A program made the translations under genes and the position numbers. Positions 24,901 to 33,936 of a stretch of DNA of 46,706 nt are shown here, one piece after another (position 1 is the first letter of the stretch; each line of letters starts with the position of its first letter). Where the stretch lies: contig NZ_BOVK01000021.1 of NCBI RefSeq assembly GCF_018403685.1, positions 1 to 46,706 on the forward strand, in the 5' to 3' direction. The DNA is from Xylanibacillus composti. Its GTDB lineage: Bacteria; Bacillota; Bacilli; Paenibacillales; K13. The notes under the pieces are model-generated. The model did not search any database and was not told the origin of the DNA. It saw only the letters and a program-made list of their open reading frames with translations.

Positions 24901-26081
24901 CTTGTCCCTCCATAAGGTTGACTCATGCTTCCCGTTCGGAGCAGCCGGGTATTTGCACGAATCTCAATTTGTGCATTTTTCGCCGCTTGGTCGATATCCG
25001 GATGATTTGGCGTTTGTTTGCGCAACAAGTCGTTGATGCTTAACAGATCCCAGCCACGCTCCCTTATCATTTGATAGAAAGCAAGCGACTCGTCTGCTAT
25101 GATCTGATTCAGTCTGTTTTCAAGTCTCTCCACCTCGTTCCGAGACTTCGGGACGGACTCGATTGTATAGGCAGTGGAAAGTTCGAGGTCCATGCGGATC
25201 CGAACGACAGGTTGGTCGGATTTCCAGAAGACCTCACGTTTTATGCGAACCAGTCTCAATTCCACGGATACCTGTTTTCCTTCCACCTGAAACTGTCGCA
25301 CGTGGCGACCTCGATCGCCATTTAGCAAATGGTACCAGACCAGCTGCGTATCATTCAGTTTGCCCGCCATGCGATAATCACGGAAAACCGCCCCGCCTCG
25401 GATGATAAAGTTGTTTTGATTGGCGTCGATATCCGCCGACCTTTCCCCGCTGTTGGAAGAAGGTGCCTCTGTCATTCCGGTGATCAACGGTAATACGATC
25501 GTATCTGACTTTTCCATCCGTTCAATGACATCACTGACCTTGATCTGTTTTCCCACTAGGAGCGAATTCCGGATCAGCAGGTCGAGCCTGGAATCGATCG
25601 TGTCAGACGGCACCCGCTCCAGGGGAGTTAATGTTCTCATGACCTGAGATATCGATCCGTCGACAATCAGCATCGGGACCGACGAGCGGCCGTTGGGTTG
25701 CATTTCGATAAAGTTGACAATATCGCGCATGTCTTGTTTGGCGGCCCGCTGGGAAACGAGCAGCACCTTGCAGTGGGCCATAAATAACTTGCGCGGCAAC
25801 ATTTTGTAAATCGTAGATTTGATTTCTCCAAAAGACGATCCACTGATTTCGTAAGTGTATACAGGGGCTTGTTCGCCTCCCGACGTACCTTTGGCGGAAG
25901 TGCCGCTGAGCGGGTTGATGATCTGGTAATACACGGTTATTTTGTTGCTCTCCGGGTCGCTGTCCACCCCCACCATACTGACCAGCGCCAGTTCGTTCAT
26001 CTCCGTCCTGTCCCAGCAAGCCGTAAGCAGGGCGGTAAACATCATCAGGATGAACAGACCCGCTGCATACCGGTTGGTCAT
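24897..26081 (-). CDS. Spore germination receptor C subunit, lipoprotein (Ger(x)C family)
   Basis: A 394-residue lipoprotein with signal sequence and lipobox ending at C22 (ALLTAC), followed by WDRTEMNELALVSMVGVDSD, the hallmark start of Ger(x)C proteins. The remaining sequence fits the three-domain fold of the family, and the C-terminal region carries the typical helix around ESLAFYQMIRERGWDLLSIN. It would be anchored on the outer face of the inner spore membrane. It lies 15 bp downstream of the A subunit and overlaps the B subunit by four bases. Confidence 0.92.
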   Translation of the reverse strand: MTNRYAAGLFILMMFTALLTACWDRTEMNELALVSMVGVDSDPESNKITVYYQIINPLSGTSAKGTSGGEQAPVYTYEISGSSFGEIKSTIYKMLPRKLFMAHCKVLLVSQRAAKQDMRDIVNFIEMQPNGRSSVPMLIVDGSISQVMRTLTPLERVPSDTIDSRLDLLIRNSLLVGKQIKVSDVIERMEKSDTIVLPLITGMTEAPSSNSGERSADIDANQNNFIIRGGAVFRDYRMAGKLNDTQLVWYHLLNGDRGRHVRQFQVEGKQVSVELRLVRIKREVFWKSDQPVVRIRMDLELSTAYTIESVPKSRNEVERLENRLNQIIADESLAFYQMIRERGWDLLSINDLLRKQTPNHPDIDQAAKNAQIEIRANTRLLRTGSMSQPYGGTR

Positions 26082-26096
26082 GTTTGTTCCTCCAGA

Positions 26097-27563
26097 TTAC
26101 CTTTTTCTCTTCATATTCCGAATATATCCGGGCAGACCGTTCGGATCCAGCCAGGGCCGGGGCAGCCGCACCAACACATCTTTCCAATCGGTTCCTATGG
26201 ACGGGGAGGCGGGAGTGATGTAAGGAACGCCAAATGACTTAAGCGACACCAGATGGACAACCAGAAACAGGGCACCGCATAAAATGCCAAAAAGGCCCAT
26301 AAAGCCGGCCAACAGCACGAACGAAAAGCGAAGCAGGCGTTGTGACATGCCGAAGCTGTAAACCGGAACGACAAAATTGGTGATGCCGGTTATGGCAACG
26401 ACAATGACAATCGCGACGGAAATGAGACCGGCTTCCACCGCCGCCTGCCCCAGTACAATCGCCCCCACGATCGAAAGCGCCTGTCCGACCGCCCGCGGCA
26501 TGCGCAGCCCCGCCTCCCGGATAATTTCAAACACGACTTCCATTAACAACACTTCGAAGATGGCGGGAAAGGGGACCCCTTCCCGCTGGGCGGACAAACT
26601 GATCAGGAGTTGGGTCGGGATCAGTTCCTGATGGAACGTCGTGGCCGCGACATACAAGGAAGGGACGAACACGGCCGTAAAAAAGGAAATCAACCGAATC
26701 CAGCGAATAAACGTGGCGATATCCGCCCGCTGATAATAATCTTCAGGAGAACTGAAAAACTCGAAAAACGTCATGGGGGCCAGCAGAACGCTGGGTGTCC
26801 CGTCCACCATCACGGCCACTTTACCATCCAGCAACTGGGCAGCTACCATATCAGGGCGCTCGGTGTTGGTAAGCGTCGGAAAAGGAGACCAAATCCGGTC
26901 CTGGATGAATTCCTCCACATAAGCGCTTTCCAGCACACTGTCCGTCCGGATGGCTGACAATCTGCCGCGCACTTCCCGGACCAGCGATTCCGGGGCGAGG
27001 TTCTCCATGTACACCATAAGCAAAGTCGTCCCGGTTTGATTGCCGATGTTCATTTTATCAAACCGGAGGAATGGGTTGGGGATTCTTTTGCGGACAAGCC
27101 CCACATTGGTCAGAATGCTTTCCGTAAAGCCTTCGTGCGGCCCGCGAATGGTCGATTCCGACTTCGGTTCTTCAATGGAGCGTTGTTTGGATTCGGTCAC
27201 ATTGATGAGACAAACGCGCTCCCTTGCAAAATCGGTTAGTGCGCAATGGCCTGCAAGGAGTGCTTTTACGGCATGTTCCCGCAACTGTTCATATGGATCG
27301 GAAAAGGAAAATTCGCGCAAAAAACCGCTTTCGGCGGAACGAGGCGCTTCCCCTTCGGAAAACGTATTTTCCGTGAACGATTTCAAAATGTATTCGTCAA
27401 TCGTTTTTTTATTGACCATCGATTCCAGATATACGCACTGCACGGTTTGTTCCCCTTGGACAAACAAGGATCGGCAGACCAAGTCCGGGGGTAACCCGAG
27501 GGCTGATTGAATGTCTCCGAAAAAATCATTCTTGATCGATTGATTTTGTTTTTTTCTTGCCAT
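26097..27563 (-). CDS. Spore germination receptor A subunit (GerA family)
   Basis: A 488-residue GerA-family protein, the first gene of the receptor operon. An N-terminal soluble domain (about 1-240) precedes about five transmembrane helices. Family signatures include LLDGKVAVMVDGTPSVLLAP, FFSSPEDYYQRADIATFIRW and REAGLRMPRAVGQALSIVGA. It oligomerises into an ion channel that opens on germinant binding. GGAGGTTCG precedes the ATG. The complete subunit set suggests a working receptor gained with the island, expected to be expressed in the forespore; I could not identify a sigma-G promoter by eye. Confidence 0.93.
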   Translation of the reverse strand: MARKKQNQSIKNDFFGDIQSALGLPPDLVCRSLFVQGEQTVQCVYLESMVNKKTIDEYILKSFTENTFSEGEAPRSAESGFLREFSFSDPYEQLREHAVKALLAGHCALTDFARERVCLINVTESKQRSIEEPKSESTIRGPHEGFTESILTNVGLVRKRIPNPFLRFDKMNIGNQTGTTLLMVYMENLAPESLVREVRGRLSAIRTDSVLESAYVEEFIQDRIWSPFPTLTNTERPDMVAAQLLDGKVAVMVDGTPSVLLAPMTFFEFFSSPEDYYQRADIATFIRWIRLISFFTAVFVPSLYVAATTFHQELIPTQLLISLSAQREGVPFPAIFEVLLMEVVFEIIREAGLRMPRAVGQALSIVGAIVLGQAAVEAGLISVAIVIVVAITGITNFVVPVYSFGMSQRLLRFSFVLLAGFMGLFGILCGALFLVVHLVSLKSFGVPYITPASPSIGTDWKDVLVRLPRPWLDPNGLPGYIRNMKRKR

Positions 27564-28450
27564 CGACGAACCTCCAGATTCTCACATCTCATCATTATCA
27601 TTATTTCCTATTGGGTGGATTCTTATTCCATTGGCAGTTATGCTGTTGCAAATTATCGTGAGGTGAAATCAAGATTCAGGTTACGACATTACTAAGTTAT
27701 TCGATAGGTGAGGATGTCTAGTACATGACCGCAACTGCTGCAGTCTTCTTGAACATACTTCCCGTACTTGCTGGCATGAAGGTAGAAGCAGGTTTTTATA
27801 GATCCGCTCGCAGCATTCGCCAAAGTTGGATGATCTAACGTAAATACGACTCTCTTATTCATGATTTATAGATTATCGATTAGAAAAAAAGAGGGTCGCC
27901 CGTTGACCTCATATTTGTGCACCGTCTGCAAAAACAGGCAGAACAATTCGGCTTTGCGGATCGCGTGACTATTCTGTTTGTAAACGAACTCCCCTAGTCC
28001 GTCGAGAACGAAAATGGGGTGGTGGTACGGGGCCGATTTGAAGACAGGAAGGTGTGCGCGTGGACAACCCAAGGCGGCTGTTTCCGTCGGTCTAACGCCC
28101 GCGCAGGCGCTCCGGCGTTAACTATCGGATTCATGGATATTACCGGCAAGGCGAATTTGATCGTATCCCTCAACATGGGCGCACACTCGCGCGAATTTTA
28201 TTTGGGCCTTGCGATCATGTACTGACTCTTCTCTATCTGCTTCCCCGCCATCTACGGCGGTGGCTCTGTCAGATCGTCGTGGATTTAACGGATTGACTGC
28301 CGATTGTCATCGGAAAAGCTACCGATTTTAACTGGCAGGTTTGGGTGGACAGTATCATGTTCGATGGGGCTCGTGACTGCCTCGATAACCGTAAGCATCG
28401 TTCTCGCCCCAGAAGTTCCTCAGCTGACTTCCTCTTTTTCTGAAATACAG
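27564..28450. other. Gene-poor region with decayed, unidentified coding fragments
   Basis: No intact gene is supported. The plus strand has protein-like but interrupted stretches, for example VDLIFVHRLQKQAEQFGFAD near 27903-27990 and TIGFMDITGKANLIVSLNMG near 28118-28180, separated by stops. I do not recognise their family. A 56-residue minus-strand frame at 27862-27692 has a CSSCGH motif but no ribosome binding site. The region separates the ger operon from the exported-protein/two-component block and looks like a junction of formerly separate segments. Confidence 0.5.
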
Positions 28451-28456
28451 AATTAC

Positions 28457-28473
28457 TTAACAAAAATTTAACA
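28457..28473 (+). promoter_or_regulatory. TTAACA direct repeat, possible OmpR/PhoP-type regulator box
   Basis: TTAACA occurs at 28457-28462 and 28468-28473, an 11-bp period with a 5-bp gap. OmpR-family regulators commonly bind such 11-bp-spaced hexamers; Bacillus PhoP boxes use TTAACA-like repeats. The site is 59 bp ahead of the exported-protein gene, whose operon includes an OmpR-type regulator, so autoregulation is plausible. No strong -10 is visible at fixed distance. Confidence 0.4.
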
Positions 28474-28531
28474 ATCGATGGGATAGACTGTTTTTAAGTA
28501 GTCGGGGAAAAGACAAAATGAGGTGAAAAAA

Positions 28532-29143
28532 GTGAAAATGAAACGTTTTTTAATTACGGCTGTCTTGTTGCTGGCTGTGTTGCCCATGACCGCATTTGCC
28601 TTGACAAAGGATGCGCCTGCAGTAACGATTCAAACGAGTGATGTTGTTTCGAAGTCAGAGGATATTTCGGGCCAGTCTTCTGGAGCAGTTACAGTAATTC
28701 AACGGGCAACTCCTCAAGTGAATGACGCTAACCCAACTTCGAGCGATGTCACTGTGGACGGGCAGCCGGTACACAAAATTCAACTATCAGAGGAAAACAT
28801 CATTGAATTGAATCTTGGGGATTCTGACGATGTTGGTGTACAGGCTGCCTATCCGGTTAACTTCAACTTGCCGGGATCATCACTTGCCACAATAAGTGAT
28901 GGGTCTGGAAACCCGTGGTATTTGACTCGGAACGAAGAGGTTACCATATCGTTGACATGGCTGCCTCGGGACGCTACACTTCGAGTTGGTTTAATCGACT
29001 CGGACAATACATTTTTTTATGTGAACTTTACAGGCGGTGCCGATAGTCGAACTTTTGTTGTGAATGTCGCTGACAACTATCGAGTGGGGATTTACAATAC
29101 GGATACCCATCAAGTGACAGTCACTGGAAATATCACGATCTAA
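28532..29143 (+). CDS. Exported protein of unknown function, in front of a two-component system
   Basis: A 203-residue secreted protein. A GTG start at 28532 is chosen because GAGGTG lies six bases upstream; ATG 28538 is an alternative. The signal peptide (MKRFLITAVLLLAVLPMTAF) should be cleaved after ALA-like residues near 'FALT'. The mature part is Thr/Ser/Asp-rich and beta-strand-like, ending with SRTFVVNVADNYRVGIYNTD and VTVTGNITI. I recognise no domain. It ends 49 bp before the response regulator on the same strand, so it may be a sensor accessory or a target of that system. Confidence 0.7.
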   Translation: MKMKRFLITAVLLLAVLPMTAFALTKDAPAVTIQTSDVVSKSEDISGQSSGAVTVIQRATPQVNDANPTSSDVTVDGQPVHKIQLSEENIIELNLGDSDDVGVQAAYPVNFNLPGSSLATISDGSGNPWYLTRNEEVTISLTWLPRDATLRVGLIDSDNTFFYVNFTGGADSRTFVVNVADNYRVGIYNTDTHQVTVTGNITI

Positions 29144-29192
29144 ACATAAACCATTCCCCGACTACGACGTTTTATTGAGAGGTGAGCTAAAG

Positions 29193-29881
29193 ATGCGGAT
29201 GTTGGTGATCGAAGATGAACAAGATTTGGCGAGTGCGATCAAAAAAGGATTGGAAATGGAAGGATTTGCGGTAGACATTGCATTAGATGGAGAAGAAGGC
29301 TGTCACCTGGCGGAAATCCATGCCTACGATATCATCATCTTGGATTTAAACTTGCCAGATAGGAATGGGTTAGACGTGCTGCAACACATACGACATCTGT
29401 CCAAACAAATCAGAGTGCTGATTCTAACAGCGCTTTCTGATACATCTTCTCGTGTGAAAGGATTGAATTTGGGAGCGGACGATTATCTTGGTAAACCATT
29501 TGATTTTGAAGAACTGAAAGCAAGAATACGCGCCTTATTGAGACGTGATCTTTTACGAGAAAGCCCGCTGCTCACCTATGGCCCTATCGAGTTGAATCCG
29601 ATCACGATGACAGCAACTTGTGCTGGGCAACAGCTGACCCTTACTCGTAAGGAGTTTGCCTTATTACAGTATTTTTATCTCATCCTGATCGAGTTGTCTC
29701 GTCCGAAGAATTGGTTGAACATGTGTGGGATCAGCATGCGGACCCTTTTTCCAATTCCGTCAGGGTACATATTACGACTTTGCGTAGTAAGATAAGATCC
29801 GTTATCCATGCAAACTTTTTGAATACGGTGCCAGGGTACGGCTATCGACTGAACAAACAAATTGAGAGGTTATCAAAATGA
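29193..29881 (+). pseudogene. OmpR-family response regulator, frameshifted in a T-run
   Basis: The receiver domain (E7, D8, D51 in IIILDLNLPD, K near LGKPFDF) and the start of the winged helix (LTLTRKEFALLQYF) are in one frame. At 29672-29676 the frame breaks in a run of five Ts; with one more T it continues as LSHPDRVVSSEELVEHVW through SVRVHITTLRSKIRSVIHAN to VPGYGYRLNKQ and a TGA at 29879-29881 that overlaps the kinase start. As given, the product ends at 29795 with a scrambled tail and cannot bind DNA normally. The cause may be a real mutation, slippage, or a homopolymer sequencing error. Confidence 0.85.
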
Positions 29882-31047
29882 TGAAAAGCAAGCGGCTCAC
29901 ATTGGCGGGAAGAATCGTGTTGTGGAACCTGGGTTTAATCATATTGACAGGCGTGTTTCTGTTGGTTTCGCTCAATGTTTTTGTTCAAATTATGCTTCCT
30001 GCTGTTCATGTGAAGCCCAATGATATGCTACTTCAACAAGATCATGAAGTGATCGTACCCACCATTGAAGTGAATCAGGTAAACGAAGAGGGGATGCTCA
30101 GATCGGATGTAAGCTTTTCATCTGAATTGATTGCATTTAAAGGACAAGTTCTCCTTTTTTCGCTGATCTGCCTGCTCATCATGATTATATTAGGTGGGGT
30201 CGGGGCGTTTTATCTCTCCAAAAGAAGTCTGTGGCCGGTGCGTTTATTGAGTGAACGACTTATGAAAATCAATGCCAATGATTTGTCCGTGCAGCTTCCT
30301 GTTAAGGAACTGCCCAATGATGAATTGAAAGAATTAACGGAATCGTTCAATACCATGCTGAAAAAATTAGAACATGCCTTCCAGCAGCAAGAACGTTTTA
30401 TGGCCAATGCCGCTCATGAATTTAGAACTCCCTTGACGATTTTGAAGACGAATCTGGAAGTCTTGAGGAGTGATCCATCCGCAACTTTGGCAGATTATCG
30501 GCAGCTCTCGGACATTTTTGAAAAGACGTTAAAACGAATGAATCATATGGTCAATGAACTGCTCGTTCTGGCTAAAAATAATGACCCGGATAAGGATGTG
30601 ATTGAAGTGGGTTCAATGATCCGTAAAGTCGTGAGTGAATTAAACGATTTAGCTTCAACACAGACAATTTCTATTGAAATCCACATCCATCCTGATGTTG
30701 AGATATATGGGAACGATATTTTAATCCAGAGAGCCATCAGCAATCTGGTCGAGAACGCTATTATGTACAACAAGCCACAAGGAAAAGTGATCATCACGTG
30801 TGCAAGTCAAGAAGGAGAGTGTTTCATTTCTATCATGGACACCGGAGATGGCATAGATGAAAAACACATTCCGTTTATCTTTGAACCGTTTTACAGAACT
30901 TCGGAAGGTAGAACGAAGAACAAGGCAGGTACAGGGCTAGGTCTATCCATAGCGTTATCCATTATTAAAAAGCATGAGGGAACGATTGAATACAGTCGTG
31001 AGCAAACGATGAAAGGCTTTATCGTCCGCCTTCCTGTCATCGACTAG
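29878..31047 (+). CDS. Sensor histidine kinase (EnvZ/HAMP class)
   Basis: A 389-residue membrane kinase. Two transmembrane helices (about 14-38 and 92-114) flank a short extracytoplasmic loop of about 50 residues. A HAMP linker, the dimerisation helix with H180 (NAAHEFRTPLTIL), the N box (NLVENAIMYNK), G1 (DTGDGIDEKHIPF), F box (IFEPFYR) and G2 (AGTGLGLSIALSI) are all intact. It follows the frameshifted regulator with an ATGA overlap, so kinase and regulator were co-translated. If the regulator is truly broken, this kinase has lost its partner. Confidence 0.93.
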   Translation: MMKSKRLTLAGRIVLWNLGLIILTGVFLLVSLNVFVQIMLPAVHVKPNDMLLQQDHEVIVPTIEVNQVNEEGMLRSDVSFSSELIAFKGQVLLFSLICLLIMIILGGVGAFYLSKRSLWPVRLLSERLMKINANDLSVQLPVKELPNDELKELTESFNTMLKKLEHAFQQQERFMANAAHEFRTPLTILKTNLEVLRSDPSATLADYRQLSDIFEKTLKRMNHMVNELLVLAKNNDPDKDVIEVGSMIRKVVSELNDLASTQTISIEIHIHPDVEIYGNDILIQRAISNLVENAIMYNKPQGKVIITCASQEGECFISIMDTGDGIDEKHIPFIFEPFYRTSEGRTKNKAGTGLGLSIALSIIKKHEGTIEYSREQTMKGFIVRLPVID

Positions 31048-31218
31048 CGGAAAGATGTACTCCATTCTATTTCAAGTTAATAGTACCCCCAGCATTGTCG
31101 ATCGAAGTGATTTGACATGCTCCGATAAGGCCCTACCTAAATAAAAGTTTTTTGGTAAAATAATAGAAAAAATGTTCATATCTCATGACGGTTGCCAAAT
31201 AAGGGAGGGGGGCAAGCC

Positions 31219-33780
31219 ATGATCATAGCCACGAAACTGCATATTCCTCGATCGCGAAGCTCGCTTGTTGTGCGTTCCCGTCTCACCCGGCGTTTGCATG
31301 AAGGGTTAGATCGCACGCTTACTTTGATCTCAGCTCCAGCCGGGTATGGCAAAACGACATTGCTCGGCGAATGGGTGATGACGCTGGAAAATCCCGTCGC
31401 CTGGGTCTCGCTTGATCAAGGGGATAATGATCGCACGCGCTTCTGGGCACATACCATTGCAGCGTTAAAACAAGCTTATCCGTCTTTTGACCAACAGGAC
31501 GTCCTTCGTCATGCCGCAGAAGATCCATCGGGTGTGTCACTGATTGCTGCGCTCATCAACGGGCTACATCGCATTTCACACACGATGGTGCTCGTATGGG
31601 ATGACTTTCATCATATCGAAGAAACGTCCATCTTGCAGGGCGTCACTTATCTGCTGGAACGTTTACCACTACATGTCCATCTCTATCTTGCAAGCCGAAA
31701 TTCTCCAGCGCTTCCTCTTTCCAGACTACGAGCAGAAAATAGGCTGATCACGTTGGAGGCGAGCGATCTCCGGTTTGTGCCGGACGAAACGACTGAATTT
31801 TTTGCGATGTGCGGTGGTATACAATTATCCAATGAAGATGTGGCGACCGTACAAAAAAAGACAGAGGGTTGGGCAGTGGCGATGCGACTGGCGGTCTTGT
31901 CAATGCACGAACATACCGATCCCGTATCTCTAATCCGGAAGATGGCGGGGACGGAACGTGATATATCGGATTACTTCTTTGATGAGGTGTTAGCCCGACA
32001 ATCCGCAACGATGCAGCAATTTTTACTCTATACTTCCATTTTGGACCGGATGAAGGGCGAACTTTGTCAAGCGGTAACCGGTATAGCCGAAAGTCATGCG
32101 TATCTGCAACAATTAGACAAGGAAAGCTTGTTTCTTGTAGCTTTGGACGAGTGGCGGGAGTGGTACAGGTATCATCATTTATTCCGGCAATTTTTGACGG
32201 CGCAGTTGAAAATGCGCGAGCCGCGGCAATGGCAAACACTTCACATGACAGCGGGAAAATGGTTGGAAGAGAACGGTTATCCGCATGAAGCGGTAGATCA
32301 TTACCTTGCGGCTGCCGATTATGAACATGCGCTATCATTGATAGAGGTGATGACACCGGAGCTGATGACCAATGAATGGACGACGCTTTGCAAGTGGTTA
32401 AACGCAATTCCCGACACGCTGTTATTTGCCAGACCGATGATGCTGTTGACAAAACTCGCTTCCCAGTACTTGTCCGGGCATGTCGAAGCGGCCACTGACG
32501 GGTATTGGCAAGCGGTTCGCAGGCTAGAAGAGGACACAGATCCCCTTCCTCCTGAAGAAGCCGAAACATTGCAAGCCGGACTCGCTTTTCTGGCTGCATT
32601 TCGCACGTTTTTGGATCGTGATTTTGAATATGCCGTTCAATTTTCACATGAATATGTCGAGAAGCATCCGGAAGGCGATTTCTTCATTGAGTTTGGGAGC
32701 GACGTGGATGGCTATCATCCGGTGTGGGATATCTACGTGTCGGATGACAGCCTTCGATTGGCGGAGCAGGTGTTAACGTCCTTGCTGTCGATTTGGTCTG
32801 AAACCCGAAATGTCTATTTTGTTGCTCATCTTTATATCGACTTAGGCAAAATGCAGTACGAACGAAATCGCTTGGTCGAAGCGGAAAAGCTGATGCGCCA
32901 AGCCTATGATATTGGAAGATTGCATGATCATCGAAGCTTGGCGACCATCGCAGCGCTCTGGCTTGCCCGCATTGCCACCGTACAAGGAGACGAGGCGACG
33001 TCAAAGCACATATTACGCGAGCTAACCCAACTCACGTCCAAGACGGCGAATTCGCGTTTGTCCGGGAAAATCGCCTCGTTTCGCGCCATGCTGGGCAGGA
33101 TGCATAGAGAAGAGAAACCGGTGAGACAATGGCTGAGAAAGAGCCGCTTGCGATTCCGTGATGAAATTCCGGTATCCATGATCAAGGAATACGATTTACT
33201 GGCCTCTATATTGGCGGAGCAAGGAAAAATGGAAGAAGCCGCAGCATTGACGGAGCGTCTACTCCAGCTGTCAATAGAAGAAGGACGGCAAAGCGACCGA
33301 ATTCGTCTGCTCGTTCACAAGAGTATGATCCTATCCTTACAAGGAAAGATTTCGGACTCCATGGACGTACTGGAAGAAGCGCTGGCATTGGCGCGGCCGG
33401 AAGGGTATATCCGGACCTTTGTCGACGAAGGAGCATCACTTGGGCAATTGATGGATCAATATATCCGATTGCGCCAAAATCAGCTTCGCCGCCCCAGCCA
33501 TAAGGTGCCTTTATCCTATGTGAAACGGCTGCGGAGACTGATTCCGCTAGCCGAAAGGGAAGCCGGTACTCCCCATGATAGAACGTTGGCTGCTCTTACA
33601 GCCAGAGAACAAAGCGTGCTTCGGTTGATGGAAACGGGAATGTCTAATAAAGAAATCGCGCTTAAATTGAATGTTTCCCTGGCAACCGTAAAAACACATA
33701 TTAACAATATCTACTGCAAATTGCAATCCAAAAATCGCTTACAAGCGTTGGAACGTGCCAGAACACTACAATTGTTCTGA
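31219..33780 (+). CDS. MalT-like LuxR-family (LAL) transcriptional activator
   Basis: An 853-residue regulator. ATG 31219 follows GGGAGGGGGGC. An N-terminal STAND/AAA-type NTPase has Walker A SAPAGYGKTT (about 37-46), Walker B-like VLVWDDFHH and the 'LRLAxNWxA'-like KKTEGWAVAMRLAVL. The middle (about 350-770) is a helical TPR-like sensor region. The C-terminus is a LuxR helix-turn-helix (about 793-850; LTAREQSVLRLMETGMSNKE). Such proteins bind an inducer and ATP, then oligomerise on DNA. The gene directly precedes the two SLH protein genes, its likely targets. Confidence 0.93.
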   Translation: MIIATKLHIPRSRSSLVVRSRLTRRLHEGLDRTLTLISAPAGYGKTTLLGEWVMTLENPVAWVSLDQGDNDRTRFWAHTIAALKQAYPSFDQQDVLRHAAEDPSGVSLIAALINGLHRISHTMVLVWDDFHHIEETSILQGVTYLLERLPLHVHLYLASRNSPALPLSRLRAENRLITLEASDLRFVPDETTEFFAMCGGIQLSNEDVATVQKKTEGWAVAMRLAVLSMHEHTDPVSLIRKMAGTERDISDYFFDEVLARQSATMQQFLLYTSILDRMKGELCQAVTGIAESHAYLQQLDKESLFLVALDEWREWYRYHHLFRQFLTAQLKMREPRQWQTLHMTAGKWLEENGYPHEAVDHYLAAADYEHALSLIEVMTPELMTNEWTTLCKWLNAIPDTLLFARPMMLLTKLASQYLSGHVEAATDGYWQAVRRLEEDTDPLPPEEAETLQAGLAFLAAFRTFLDRDFEYAVQFSHEYVEKHPEGDFFIEFGSDVDGYHPVWDIYVSDDSLRLAEQVLTSLLSIWSETRNVYFVAHLYIDLGKMQYERNRLVEAEKLMRQAYDIGRLHDHRSLATIAALWLARIATVQGDEATSKHILRELTQLTSKTANSRLSGKIASFRAMLGRMHREEKPVRQWLRKSRLRFRDEIPVSMIKEYDLLASILAEQGKMEEAAALTERLLQLSIEEGRQSDRIRLLVHKSMILSLQGKISDSMDVLEEALALARPEGYIRTFVDEGASLGQLMDQYIRLRQNQLRRPSHKVPLSYVKRLRRLIPLAEREAGTPHDRTLAALTAREQSVLRLMETGMSNKEIALKLNVSLATVKTHINNIYCKLQSKNRLQALERARTLQLF

Positions 33781-33854
33781 CCCGTTCTTTTTATTTTGTA
33801 CAAATTATCTCAACCACCCTGCTCAACCTTTTTGATCTTTTGTGCCGGGCAGGG

Positions 33855-33884
33855 TTGATCACAATGGGATTGGAAGAATATACA
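33855..33884 (+). promoter_or_regulatory. Candidate sigma-A promoter of the first SLH gene
   Basis: TTGATC (33855-33860) and TATACA (33879-33884) are separated by 18 bp. An imperfect GC palindrome (CCCTGC at 33817-33822 with GCAGGG at 33849-33854) lies just upstream and could be an operator or the end of the preceding transcript. The gene starts at 33937 after a GGAGG-type site. Confidence 0.4.
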
Positions 33885-33936
33885 ATAGATGGGGTGAAGC
33901 TATGCAGAGATTAACTTGAAGGAGGATTTGTAAGAG

